Position numbers and translations under genes: made by a program
Shown: positions 28,523 to 36,615 of the stretch, piece after piece
Layout of the letters: every line of letters starts with the position of its first letter
Numbering within the stretch: the stretch's first letter is position 1
Source of the DNA: JAJNPS01 sp031378845
GTDB lineage: Bacteria > Pseudomonadota > Alphaproteobacteria > Rhodobacterales > Rhodobacteraceae
Assembly (NCBI GenBank): GCA_031378845.1
Contig: JANNES010000018.1
Coordinates: 190,719-254,718, forward strand
DNA length: 64,000 nt
Reading direction: 5' to 3'
The notes under the pieces: generated by a model
What the model was told of the DNA's origin: nothing
Database searches by the model: none
Seen by the model: the letters and a program-made list of their open reading frames with translations, nothing else

Positions 28523-28531
28523 ATGGGTTTG

Positions 28532-29071
28532 CTACTTTGGACCGATCATCATGACCATCTGGCGGCCTTCGAGGCGCGGCATCGATTCGACTTTGCCGGC
28601 ATCGCCCACATCGGCGGCCACGCGGTTCAACAACTCCAGCCCCAGATCCTGGTGGGCCATCTCGCGGCCCCGGAACCGCAACGTGACCTTGACCTTGTCG
28701 CCTTCGGTCAGAAACTTCATCACGGACCGCATTTTGACGTCGTAGTCATGGATATCAGTTCCCGGGCGGAACTTGATTTCCTTGATCTCGATGATGTGCT
28801 GCTTTTTGCGCGCTTCGGCTTCGCGCTTTTGGTTCTCGTACTTGAACTTGCCAAAATCCATGATCTTGCAGACCGGAGGTTCGGCATTGGGCGAGATTTC
28901 CACCAGATCAAGGCCCGCCTCTTCGGCAAGTGCCATGGCGCGTGCGGGTGTTACCACGCCGACGTTTTCACCATCGGCCCCGATCAGCCGGATCTCGGGC
29001 GATCTGATGCGATCATTGATACGGGGGCCGGTTTCGCGTTGGGGCGGGGCATTGTGAGGGCGACGGGCTAT
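28532..29071 (-). CDS. infC: Translation initiation factor IF-3 (AUA start)
   Basis: IF-3 binds the 30S subunit and checks start codon and initiator tRNA pairing. The body shows the N-domain INDRIR...GADGENVGVV, the linker EISPNAEPPVCKIMDFGKFKYE and the C-domain REMAHQDLGLELL. Extending the frame upstream of GTG at 28957 gives A-R-R-P-H-N-A-P-P-Q-R-E-T-G-P-R, the usual alphaproteobacterial N-terminus. The codon before it is ATA at 29071-29069, preceded 8 nt upstream by GAAGGA (29080-29085). This gives 179 residues, the family length. Rare AUU/AUA/AUC starts are a known hallmark of infC autoregulation, because IF-3 itself rejects non-canonical starts. Gene finders limited to ATG/GTG/TTG would call a truncated 141-residue protein. 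Confidence 0.93.
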   Translation of the reverse strand: MARRPHNAPPQRETGPRINDRIRSPEIRLIGADGENVGVVTPARAMALAEEAGLDLVEISPNAEPPVCKIMDFGKFKYENQKREAEARKKQHIIEIKEIKFRPGTDIHDYDVKMRSVMKFLTEGDKVKVTLRFRGREMAHQDLGLELLNRVAADVGDAGKVESMPRLEGRQMVMMIGPK

Positions 29072-29180
29072 GGTGGTGGTCCTTCGGTGGTTGCAACAAG
29101 CGCGCGGACGATAGACGCCCGGCGGGCGCGCTTCAACCTCAAATAGGCAGAAATTGCATCCCTTTGGTGTTGCTTGGCTG

Positions 29181-29212
29181 GGCAGACCTTTTCAAAAGGG
29201 GCCCGGTCTGCC
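29181..29212 (+). promoter_or_regulatory. Hairpin upstream of the small alanine-rich protein gene
   Basis: GGCAGACC (29181-29188) and GGTCTGCC (29205-29212) are perfect 8-bp arms. The loop overlaps a second possible stem, CCTTTTCAAAAGG. It lies about 50 nt before the start of the downstream gene. It could be an alternative-fold leader or an upstream terminator of divergent transcription. Confidence 0.4.
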
Positions 29213-29261
29213 ATATGAAGCCCACATCCGGAAACAATTGCCCGGTAAATGGAGAACCAAG

Positions 29262-29693
29262 ATGAACAGAAACGTGATCATTGGCGCACTGATCGTCCTG
29301 CTTGCAGCAGGCGGTTACTATCAGTTCAGCTATAAACCAGCACAGGAAGCGGCAACTGCCGCGACAGCCGCAGCTGAACAGGCTGCCGCAGACGCAGCCG
29401 CTGCTGCAAAAGCAGCCGAGGATGAAGCCGCCGCTGCGGCCAAGAAAGCCGAAGACGAGGCCGCCGCCGCCGCTGCCGCCGCGACCGAGGCTGCACCTGC
29501 CGCAGTGGACGCTGCGATGGCAGCACTTGATCCGGCCAGCTTCGATCCGGCTGCAGTTGCAACGATGATCGACGCATCCAGGGTGGATGACGCAACCAAG
29601 ACCACGCTCAAGGCCGCCGTCACGGCTGCTGGCGCGGACCCCGCCGCCATCGCCGCCGTGATCGCGCAGGTCAAAGCCGCGCTCGGCTTGTAA
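29262..29693 (+). CDS. Small membrane-anchored alanine-rich protein
   Basis: I do not recognise a named family. The 143-residue protein has an N-terminal membrane anchor (VIIGALIVLLAAGGYYQF), then an Ala/Glu/Lys helix-forming stretch (about 28-80) resembling the repeat region of the OmpA-family protein at 25173-27362. A less simple C-terminal domain of about 60 residues follows (AALDPASFDPAAVATMIDAS...AAVIAQVKAALGL). It is probably anchored in the inner membrane with the helix in the periplasm. The start at 29262 is set by GGAG at 29251-29254. A strong terminator follows, so the gene is monocistronic. Confidence 0.75.
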   Translation: MNRNVIIGALIVLLAAGGYYQFSYKPAQEAATAATAAAEQAAADAAAAAKAAEDEAAAAAKKAEDEAAAAAAAATEAAPAAVDAAMAALDPASFDPAAVATMIDASRVDDATKTTLKAAVTAAGADPAAIAAVIAQVKAALGL

Positions 29694-29714
29694 TCCTTGC
29701 CGCAAGGCAAACGT

Positions 29715-29749
29715 AAAAGGCCGCGCAGGGGACCCTGCGCGGCCTTTTT
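29715..29749 (+). terminator. Rho-independent terminator
   Basis: A perfect stem AAAAGGCCGCGCAGGG / CCCTGCGCGGCCTTTT, 16 bp around GA (in practice a GGAC tetraloop), ends in TTTTT. It lies 21 nt after the small protein gene. The A-run on the opposite flank means it can also serve the convergent fpr gene. Confidence 0.92.
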
Positions 29750-29766
29750 CATGGCAGTTGAGAAGA

Positions 29767-30600
29767 TCAGATGCCGTCGCCGACAAAGGCCTTTTCGACC
29801 ACGAATTGCTGCGGATCAGAATTGGCGCCTTCGGTCAGGCCGAACCCTTCGAGGATCGCCTTCACGTCGATGTTGAACGCCATCGAGCCGCAGACCATGG
29901 CGCGGTCTTCGGCCGGGTTCATCGCGGGCAAGCCCAGATCAGCAAAGACTTTGCCCGAGGAAAGATTGTCGGTCACCCGCCCCATGTGATGGAACGCCGC
30001 GCGCGTCGTGGTGGGATAGTAGATCAGTTTGGTCCCCACAATGTCGCCGATCAGCGGATCGTCCTTCAGACTTTCGACCAATTTGCGGCCGTACTCCAGT
30101 TCTGCTACTTCGCGGCAGGTATGCATCATGATGACCTGATCATACTTTTCATAGGTCTCCGGTTCTCGCATCAGCGACGCAAAGGGCGCGATCCCGGTCC
30201 CGGTGGCCAGAAACCACAGCCGCTTGCCCGGCAGCAACGCGTCATGCACCAGCGTGCCCACCGGCTTGGGGCGCAAGATGATCTCGTCACCCACCCGGAT
30301 ATGCTGCAACTTGCTGGTCAGCGGGCCATCCGGGACCTTGATCGAATAGAACTCCAACTCTTCGTCCCACGCGGGCGAGGCGATGGAATAGGCGCGCAAA
30401 AGCGGCTTGCCGTTGTCGCCAAGCAGGCCAATCATCACGAATTCCCCAGACCGGAACCGCAAGGATGGCGGGCGGCTGACGCGAAACGAGAATAACCGAT
30501 CCGTCCAATGTGTCACAGCGGTCACGGTCTGCGGATCGGGCAGATGCGGCTTTGCAGTCGGGGCAGGGGCGGCTTCGTTCATCACGGTCGCTTCGCTCAT
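29767..30600 (-). CDS. fpr: Ferredoxin--NADP(+) reductase
   Basis: This FAD enzyme passes electrons between NADPH and ferredoxin or flavodoxin. The 277-residue protein has an FAD-binding barrel with RAYSIASP (69-76) and an NADP domain with GTGIAPFASLMR (from 134). The C-terminus VEKAFVGDGI is typical of the bacterial subclass. It follows the sulfur assimilation operon on the same strand after a 51-nt gap. It could supply reduced ferredoxin to the ferredoxin-type sulfite reductase upstream (inference). Confidence 0.93.
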   Translation of the reverse strand: MSEATVMNEAAPAPTAKPHLPDPQTVTAVTHWTDRLFSFRVSRPPSLRFRSGEFVMIGLLGDNGKPLLRAYSIASPAWDEELEFYSIKVPDGPLTSKLQHIRVGDEIILRPKPVGTLVHDALLPGKRLWFLATGTGIAPFASLMREPETYEKYDQVIMMHTCREVAELEYGRKLVESLKDDPLIGDIVGTKLIYYPTTTRAAFHHMGRVTDNLSSGKVFADLGLPAMNPAEDRAMVCGSMAFNIDVKAILEGFGLTEGANSDPQQFVVEKAFVGDGI

Positions 30601-30651
30601 GTATGTCTCATCTGCAGATAGGCCAGTCGCAGGCCGTGGGAAACCCCGATT

Positions 30652-31056
30652 TCAGGCGCGCAGTCTTGCGAGGTAGTCATGATCGCGCCAATCGGCCCGC
30701 AACAGCCACTGATCCTGCGGCTGGCGTGCGGCCAGATCGTCGGGGATTTCAACACTGTCAAAGCCAACCCGGCGCAGCATGGCGTATTGATCCGCGATGA
30801 CCGGGCCGAGGGCGCGCAATTCGCCGCGATAGCCCATCATCCGAAACTTGCGCGCAATGGTAGACGCGCGGCCGTCGTTGAAGGCCGGAAACGCTACGCG
30901 GATCAGGGTCAGATCACCAAGATAGGGCTCCACCGCGACCGGATCATCGGTATTGGCCACATCCAGAGCGCCCGCATGCTGCGTGATATCGACAAGCGTG
31001 ACTGCGCTGACCTCGCAGGCAGGGGCAAAGCCCGCATCGGTGACAAGAACGCTCAT
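30652..31056 (-). CDS. DUF934 domain protein (sulfur assimilation)
   Basis: This 134-residue protein belongs to the DUF934 family, which is repeatedly found beside cysH and cysI. Recognisable segments are IRVAFPAFNDGRASTIARKFRMMGYRGELRALG and QYAMLRRVGFDSVEI. Its biochemical role is not established; an accessory role in sulfite or adenylylsulfate reduction follows from context. Its ATG overlaps the cysH stop by 4 nt, so it is translated with cysH. Confidence 0.88.
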   Translation of the reverse strand: MSVLVTDAGFAPACEVSAVTLVDITQHAGALDVANTDDPVAVEPYLGDLTLIRVAFPAFNDGRASTIARKFRMMGYRGELRALGPVIADQYAMLRRVGFDSVEIPDDLAARQPQDQWLLRADWRDHDYLARLRA

Positions 31057-31802
31057 GCGGCGGACTCCTTGGGGATACGGACGGATTTGCCATCAATGAA
31101 GTGAATGCCGCATTCGACTTTTGCGCTTCCGCGCCAACGGCCTGCGCGGGGGTCTTCACCCGGTTTTACTGCGGTGGTGCACGGCGCGCAGCCGATCGAC
31201 GGAAACCCCTTGGTGACCAGCGGATGTCGGGGCAGGCGGTTGTTGACGATGTAATCTTCGATATCCGTGCGGTCCCAATGGGCCAATGGGTTGACCTTGA
31301 TGCGCAACTCACCCTCGGCCTCAAAAAAATCAACCGTCTCGCGGGTAGCCCCTTGATAGCGTTTGCGCCCGGTGATCCAGCCGTCAAACGTCGACAGCGC
31401 ACGCTCCAGCGGCTCTACCTTGCGGACGTGGCAGCAGGCGTCTGTATTGAACTGATGCAACGTGTTGTCGGGGTCCTCGAACGCCACGCGCGGCTGCGCA
31501 GCCCGGATCGTGCGGACATCACACAGATGCAGCTTTTCCGCCAGCTCGCGCTGGTAATCGAGCGTCTCGGGAAACAGCATCCGCGTGTCGATGAAAAGAA
31601 CCGGCGTTTCTGGCGCGATCACCGAGACCAGATGCAACAGCACCACCGATTCCGCGCCAAAGGACGACACCAGCGCGACGCTGCCAAGGTCGTCATCCTT
31701 CAAGGCATGTTCGAGCACCGCCGTCGCCGAATGGTGCCGATAGCGCGCGTTCAAGGCGGCGACGCGAGTCGCCACATCGCCCATATGCAGATCACGCGGC
31801 AT
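31053..31802 (-). CDS. cysH: Adenylylsulfate (APS) reductase, CysH family
   Basis: CysH reduces activated sulfate to sulfite. Of 249 residues, Cys123-Cys124 and Cys205-xx-Cys208 supply the ligands of a [4Fe-4S] cluster, and the redox Cys231 lies in ECGIHF. The paired cluster cysteines mark the APS-reducing type rather than the cluster-free PAPS reductase of E. coli. The start at 31802 overlaps the cysI 3' end by 11 nt. A second ATG at 31784 would remove the overlap and six residues; neither has a good ribosome binding site. Confidence 0.92.
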   Translation of the reverse strand: MPRDLHMGDVATRVAALNARYRHHSATAVLEHALKDDDLGSVALVSSFGAESVVLLHLVSVIAPETPVLFIDTRMLFPETLDYQRELAEKLHLCDVRTIRAAQPRVAFEDPDNTLHQFNTDACCHVRKVEPLERALSTFDGWITGRKRYQGATRETVDFFEAEGELRIKVNPLAHWDRTDIEDYIVNNRLPRHPLVTKGFPSIGCAPCTTAVKPGEDPRAGRWRGSAKVECGIHFIDGKSVRIPKESAA

Positions 31803-33462
31803 CTTTTGCGCCTTCGGCTCCGTAAAGCGCCAGCTTGAACGGCTCCAGCCCGACGCGGCGATAGGCTTGCAAGAATGTCTCGCCCGGTTCCGCCCGCAGG
31901 TCGAGATAGGCGCGCACAATGCGTTCTACCGCAGGCACCACCTCGTCATAGGCAAATCCCGGGCCGGTTTTGTCGCCGATCACGGCGGTTTCCGTGCCAT
32001 CCCCGCCCAGCGTGATCTGGTAGTTCTCCACCCCCGCGCGGTCGAGGCCAAGAATGCCGATATGGCCGACATGGTGATGTCCGCAGGCATTGATGCAGCC
32101 CGAGATTTTCAGCTTGAGCGGCCCGATTTCATGTTCAAGCTTCAGCTCGTCAAACCGCAGCGCAATTTCTTGCGCCACCGGGATGGACCGCGCCGTGGCC
32201 AGCGCACAATAATCCATGCCGGGGCAGGCGATGATGTCGCTGATCAGGCCGACATTGGCCGTGCCAAGCCCGGCCAGTCGCAGGGATGCATGGATCATCG
32301 GCAAGTCCGATTTGTGAACATGCGGCAAGATCACGTTCTGCTCATGGCTGATGCGCAGGTCGCCATGGCCATATGTTTCCGCCAAGTCCGCCATCAACCG
32401 CATCTGATCCGCCGTCGCATCGCCGGGTGTGGCACCATGCGCCTTCAGGCTGATCGTCACGATCGCATATTGCGCATGGCGATGGGCCGTCAGGTTGGTA
32501 TCCGCCCAGGCGCGGAATACGGGGTCCGCCTTGTAGAACGCGTCATAGGCATCGACGGGCGCATTGCAATAGGCGGGTGGTGCAAAGGCCTCGCGGATTT
32601 CGGCCAGCAGTTTTTGATCGGCGCCCCCGAACAGCGGCCGCAGTTCGGCAAAGCGTTCCTCGATCAGACGCGTGACGACCTCCGGCGTATTTTCATGCAC
32701 CATGATCTTGATGCGGGCCTTGTACTTGTTGTCGCGCCGTCCGAGCGTGTTGTAGACGGAAAGCACCGCCTCGACATAAGGCAGAAGATCTGCCACGGGC
32801 AGGAAATCCCGCACCGTATGGCCGATCATCGGCGTGCGGCCCAGACCACCGCCAACCATCACCTCGAACCCCGGCTCGCCTTTGGCATTGCGGTGCATCC
32901 TGAGGCCGATGTCATGCGCGCGCGTCACCGCCCGGTCATTGGGGCTGCCGGTAATCGCGATCTTGAACTTGCGCGGCAGAAACTGGAATTCCGGGTGATC
33001 GGTGGACCATTGCCGCAAAAGCTCGGCATAGGGGCGGGGGTCTTCGATCTCATCCGCCGCGGCACCTGCAAAATGGTCGGCGGTGACGTTCCTCACGCAG
33101 TTGCCCGAGGTCTGGATCGCGTGCATTTCCACATCGGCGAGGGCGCTGAGGATCGCGGGCACATCCTCTAGCTTGGGCCAGTTGTACTGGATGTTCTGAC
33201 GTGTTGTGAAATGCCCGTAACCCTTGTCAAAGGTCTCGGCGATCATGGCCATCTGGCGCATCTGGCGCGGGTTGACGGTGCCGTAAGGAATGGCGACGCG
33301 CAGCATGTAGGCGTGCAGTTGCAGATAAAGCCCGTTCATCAGCCGCAAGAGCCGGAACTCGTCTTCGGTCAGTGACCCGACCAGACGGCGTTCCACTTGG
33401 GAGCTGAACTGGGCCACCCGGGTCCGCACAAAGGCTTCGTCAAAGTCGGAATAGTTATACAT
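31792..33462 (-). CDS. cysI: Sulfite reductase, ferredoxin-type siroheme protein
   Basis: This enzyme reduces sulfite to sulfide by six electrons, using coupled siroheme and [4Fe-4S]. The 556-residue protein has two ferrodoxin-like repeats; the cluster ligands are Cys413, Cys419, Cys456 and Cys460 in ACPGMDYC and GCINACGHHH. FTTRQNIQYNW and SGNCVRNVTAD belong to the siroheme-binding surface. The start at MYNYSDFDEAF (33462) is preferred over a longer Arg-rich upstream reading that overlays DUF2849. Separating sulfite from nitrite reductase by sequence is not certain, but the cysH/DUF934/DUF2849 context favours sulfite. Its start overlaps the DUF2849 3' end by 8 nt. Confidence 0.92.
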   Translation of the reverse strand: MYNYSDFDEAFVRTRVAQFSSQVERRLVGSLTEDEFRLLRLMNGLYLQLHAYMLRVAIPYGTVNPRQMRQMAMIAETFDKGYGHFTTRQNIQYNWPKLEDVPAILSALADVEMHAIQTSGNCVRNVTADHFAGAAADEIEDPRPYAELLRQWSTDHPEFQFLPRKFKIAITGSPNDRAVTRAHDIGLRMHRNAKGEPGFEVMVGGGLGRTPMIGHTVRDFLPVADLLPYVEAVLSVYNTLGRRDNKYKARIKIMVHENTPEVVTRLIEERFAELRPLFGGADQKLLAEIREAFAPPAYCNAPVDAYDAFYKADPVFRAWADTNLTAHRHAQYAIVTISLKAHGATPGDATADQMRLMADLAETYGHGDLRISHEQNVILPHVHKSDLPMIHASLRLAGLGTANVGLISDIIACPGMDYCALATARSIPVAQEIALRFDELKLEHEIGPLKLKISGCINACGHHHVGHIGILGLDRAGVENYQITLGGDGTETAVIGDKTGPGFAYDEVVPAVERIVRAYLDLRAEPGETFLQAYRRVGLEPFKLALYGAEGAKDAA

Positions 33463-33757
33463 GGTCTGCCTGCTTGCCGTGTGGATAGTTGGAGGGGCCG
33501 CGGGTGCGGAACGCCTCGCGGAAATGGATCGGTTCGGGGCCGTTCGGACCGGCCTTGGCGTCGGCAAGATAGACGCCAACAACCGCCTGCCGCTGCGCCG
33601 CACCGTGCAAAAGCCGCATCTGCGCATGCGCCTCGTCCTCGATCAGCTCTGCCTCATGGTGCTGGCGCGACCACGTGTCGTCGGCGGTCAAATAGACAAC
33701 ATCCCCCAACCGCAGATCATTGGCGGTCACGACTTTCGGGGTAAATCTGCGGGTCAT
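33455..33757 (-). CDS. DUF2849 domain protein, first gene of the sulfur operon
   Basis: This 100-residue protein matches the alphaproteobacterial DUF2849 family, usually found just before cysI. It opens with RFTPKVVTANDLRLGDVVYLTADDTWSR and contains an acidic middle (ELIEDEAHAQ). Function is unknown. No siroheme synthase gene precedes it here, although cysG often does in related genomes. AAAGGTG lies a few bases before the ATG. The operon promoter should lie in 33758-33929, shared with the divergent Lrp-type gene. Confidence 0.85.
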   Translation of the reverse strand: MTRRFTPKVVTANDLRLGDVVYLTADDTWSRQHHEAELIEDEAHAQMRLLHGAAQRQAVVGVYLADAKAGPNGPEPIHFREAFRTRGPSNYPHGKQADHV

Positions 33758-33823
33758 GGCAGCACCTTTCGAGTTTGAGCGTTACGGGGAGGCATGAAGC
33801 AACGCGTTCATACCGGTTCAATA

Positions 33824-33838
33824 TAGGAGATTTTCCTA
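33824..33838. promoter_or_regulatory. Candidate Lrp/AsnC-type operator
   Basis: TAGGAGATTTTCCTA matches the E. coli Lrp consensus YAGHAWATTWTDCTR at 12 of 15 positions. It is the core of the inverted repeat ATAGGA-GATTT-TCCTAT (33823-33839). It lies between the divergent sulfur operon and the Lrp/AsnC gene. Confidence 0.65.
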
Positions 33839-33929
33839 TCGCTGGGCCAGATGTGCTTGCAGATAAGGAAGATTGTTCCGATACTGCAGCACCTTGGAAT
33901 GTGGTTCCACAGTGGGGGTTATCTGGCGA

Positions 33930-34391
33930 ATGGCGGCCCAATTGGATGATCTGGATCGGAAGATCCTCTCTGAACTGCAAAGCGATGCCGAACAGTCCTT
34001 GGACGAAATTGCCCGCAAGGTGGGGTCATCCAAGACACCGGTCTGGAACCGCATTCGCCGGATGAAAGAACAAGGCGTGATCCTGCGCCAGACCGCCATC
34101 CTTGATCCCGAGGCGCTGGGACTCGAGGCGTGCTTTTTCGTGCTGATCCGCACCTCGGAGCATGAGGCGGAGTGGCAACGCAAGTTTCTGCGGGCGCTGC
34201 AGGCCCGTCCCGAGGTTCTGGAGGCGCATCGGCTGGCGGGTGACATCGATTACATCCTGAAGGTCCGTGTCAAGAATGCGCGAGCCTATGACACGTTTTA
34301 TCAGGCGCTGATTTCCGAGGTGCGGATTTACAACGTGACCGCACTGCTGAGCATGGAAGAGATCAAGGCGACGACAGTCTTGCCATTGTAG
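33930..34391 (+). CDS. Lrp/AsnC-family transcriptional regulator
   Basis: The 153-residue protein has an N-terminal helix-turn-helix (LDDLDRKILSELQSDAEQSLDEIARKVGSSKTPVWNRIRRM). A C-terminal RAM/AsnC effector domain follows (HRLAGDIDYILKVRVKNARAYDTFY). The start at 33930 gives the standard AsnC N-terminus; an in-frame ATG at 33873 would add a Cys-rich extension with no family match. Divergence from the cysIH operon and the symmetric site in between suggest it controls sulfur assimilation, probably with a sulfur amino acid as effector (inference). Confidence 0.9.
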   Translation: MAAQLDDLDRKILSELQSDAEQSLDEIARKVGSSKTPVWNRIRRMKEQGVILRQTAILDPEALGLEACFFVLIRTSEHEAEWQRKFLRALQARPEVLEAHRLAGDIDYILKVRVKNARAYDTFYQALISEVRIYNVTALLSMEEIKATTVLPL

Positions 34392-34396
34392 TGGTG

Positions 34397-34446
34397 CCGG
34401 GGGTTCCACACCCCCGGACCCCCGTGGGATATTTGCGCAAAGGTGA
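34397..34446 (+). repeat. Interspersed GGGATATTT repeat, copy 2, with terminator-like hairpin
   Basis: CCGGGGGT-TCCAC-ACCCCCGG (34397-34417) is a perfect 8-bp stem, followed by ACCCCCGTGGGATATTT (to 34434) and GCGCAAAGGTGAAAG. It fills the space between the convergent Lrp and P450 genes, so it may end transcription from both sides. A very similar copy lies at 44059-44102. Confidence 0.7.
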
Positions 34447-34451
34447 AAGGC

Positions 34452-35648
34452 TTAAGACGCCTGAACCATCAACCTTTCGAGCCCGTGGAAGTGGTAGACA
34501 TCGGCGTATCGGGGCGGTTCGGTCAGGCGCAAGCCAGGCAGGCGTTGAAACAGGATCGGCAGCGCGATCTGCAACTCCAGCCGGGCCAGCGGCGCGCCGA
34601 CACAGAAATGCAGACCGGCGCCAAAACTGGCATGGGGTTTGACGGGTCGCGCGGGGTCAAAGCGATGCGGTCGGTCCCACCCCCCCGGATCGCGGTTCGC
34701 CGCCGCGAGCAGCAATGCCACCTGATCGCCACGCCGGAATTTGTGCCCCATCACGTCGACATCTTCGTAGGCCCAGCGCGTGAACATATGCAGCGCCGGG
34801 TCAAAACGCAGGATTTCCTCGACCGTCGCCTCGATCGCCTCCGGGGCCAGCGCTGCAGGGGATGTCGCCGCCGCAAGCAGCGCCTTCACGCCATTGCCGA
34901 TCGTATGGACCGTCGCTTCGTGCCCGGCATTGAGCAACAGGATGCAGGTCGAGATCAGCTCGTCCGTCGTCAGTTTTTCTCCGGCCTCTTCGGCGGCAAT
35001 CAGGTGGGTGATCAGATCATCGGCAGGGCTGGTTCGGCGCGCCTCGATATAGCCGCGCAAAAAGGCGACGAAAGCCTCGGTCGCCGCAACCGCTGCATCT
35101 TCGCGCGCGCGGGATCGACCGGCCATGTACATGCCGACCATCGCATTGGACCACTGCAAGAGGTCGTCGCAGCGATCCTGCGGAACCCCCAAAAGCCGCG
35201 CGATGATGATCACGGGCAGCCGGGTTCCAAAGTGTTGCAAAAGGTCGAATTGTCCGGGGGGAAATGTGTCGATCAAGCGATGGCACAGCGTGGCAATTTC
35301 GGGTGCCAGCGCGGCAATCCGGCGCGAGGTAAAGGCCCGCAGCACCAGGCCGCGCAGGCGCGTATGGCGCGGTGGTTCCAGCTCCAGCATGGAGTGCGCC
35401 TCGACGGCGTAAAAGGGCGCGAGGTGCGCAGGAATGGCGACGGCCAGTTCGACAGGCGCCTCGCGGCCAAAGCGGCGGTCGCGAAAGATCGCCGTCACGG
35501 CTGCCGCATTGCCTGTACAGGTCAGGTCATATTCGGCCCAGCGAAAGAATGGCCCCATCGCACGGGCGCGTTCATAAAACGGATAGGGGTTCTGGACAAA
35601 GCCTGGCTCGGTCGGCGATTGGTGCAGTCTGTCCATTGCGTCATGCAC
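34452..35648 (-). CDS. Cytochrome P450
   Basis: This is a soluble bacterial P450 monooxygenase of 398 residues. The heme thiolate Cys349 lies in FGAGLHFCVGAPLAR, the I-helix oxygen-binding motif is AGHEAT, and the K-helix ExxR is EEILR. The substrate cannot be read from the sequence. No dedicated ferredoxin gene is adjacent; the fpr gene is about 4 kb away. The start is GTG at 35648, overlapping the EamA stop by 8 nt; an ATG four codons later (35636) is a good alternative. Confidence 0.93.
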   Translation of the reverse strand: MHDAMDRLHQSPTEPGFVQNPYPFYERARAMGPFFRWAEYDLTCTGNAAAVTAIFRDRRFGREAPVELAVAIPAHLAPFYAVEAHSMLELEPPRHTRLRGLVLRAFTSRRIAALAPEIATLCHRLIDTFPPGQFDLLQHFGTRLPVIIIARLLGVPQDRCDDLLQWSNAMVGMYMAGRSRAREDAAVAATEAFVAFLRGYIEARRTSPADDLITHLIAAEEAGEKLTTDELISTCILLLNAGHEATVHTIGNGVKALLAAATSPAALAPEAIEATVEEILRFDPALHMFTRWAYEDVDVMGHKFRRGDQVALLLAAANRDPGGWDRPHRFDPARPVKPHASFGAGLHFCVGAPLARLELQIALPILFQRLPGLRLTEPPRYADVYHFHGLERLMVQAS

Positions 35649-36555
35649 GAAGCTTGAGCATGCCTTGCGCGATCAGCGCACCCGCAACGACGATCACTGC
35701 CCCCAAGCTTTGCCACCAGTTCCACGCGCCGCCCGTCAGGAACACGATCAGCATCACATAAAATGGCACGGCATTCATATGCAGGCTCGCCGCACCGATG
35801 CCGATCCGGCCCACCGAAATGATCCACAAAAGCTGGCTGACGGCCATCGAGCCAATGCCGAAAACGGCAAGCCCGAACAGCTCGCGCAGGCCAATCGCGG
35901 ACCAATCGGGCCAGACATCACGCAGAAGGCCATCCGCACAGGCTGCGATCAGCATCACGACCGCGGCCCCCGCCACCGTGATCGCGCTGCGGCCCAGCGG
36001 CGTCAGAGCGGGAAATGCGCGCACGGTCTCGCGTGAGCCCCAAGTATAACAGATGACCGAGGCCAGTGCGGCCAATGCCCCAAGCCCCAGATCGACCTTG
36101 GTCACCCCGCCGGACAGTCCGATCAGCCCGCCCGCCAGTGACAGGATCAGACCCACCGCCAGCGCGCGCGTAAAAGGACGCCGGTCGGCAAGGCATTCCA
36201 GCGCGATCCCCGCCACCGGCATGGTTGCGGTCACGATCGCGACCGTGACGGCATCGGTCAGCGTCAGCGCGATGATCACAAAGACCGACGCCAGGCCCAG
36301 GGCCACAAAACCGACCCAGGCCCCGCGCCGCCAGTTGGCATTGCCAAGCGTGCCGGTGCCCTCAACTGCCCACCAGATCGGAACCAGAACCAACGCCGCC
36401 AGCGTCGCGCGCGCTGCCGTCAGCGCCACAGGCGGCATATGGGGCACGATCAGGTCCGCCGCCGGCAGACCTGCCGCCCAGATCATCATCGAGGCAAGGC
36501 AAATGAGATTTGCGGCCAAAAGCCCGCGGGTGGGGGTCGTTGCTGAAAGGGTCAT
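35641..36555 (-). CDS. EamA/DMT-family transporter
   Basis: This 304-residue inner-membrane protein has about ten predicted helices arranged as two EamA repeats, each of about five. The first contains PHMPPVALTAARATLAALVLVPIW and the second LGALAALASVICYTWGSRETVRAFPALTPLG. DMT members export amino acids or other metabolites; the substrate is unknown. Its 3' end overlaps the P450 start, so the two may be co-translated and could form a make-and-export pair (inference). Confidence 0.88.
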   Translation of the reverse strand: MTLSATTPTRGLLAANLICLASMMIWAAGLPAADLIVPHMPPVALTAARATLAALVLVPIWWAVEGTGTLGNANWRRGAWVGFVALGLASVFVIIALTLTDAVTVAIVTATMPVAGIALECLADRRPFTRALAVGLILSLAGGLIGLSGGVTKVDLGLGALAALASVICYTWGSRETVRAFPALTPLGRSAITVAGAAVVMLIAACADGLLRDVWPDWSAIGLRELFGLAVFGIGSMAVSQLLWIISVGRIGIGAASLHMNAVPFYVMLIVFLTGGAWNWWQSLGAVIVVAGALIAQGMLKLRA

Positions 36556-36615
36556 CTCATCTTGCTACGTCCGCACCATTGTGGCGTCTGGTCCACTCGC
36601 GACATGACCCTGTCG

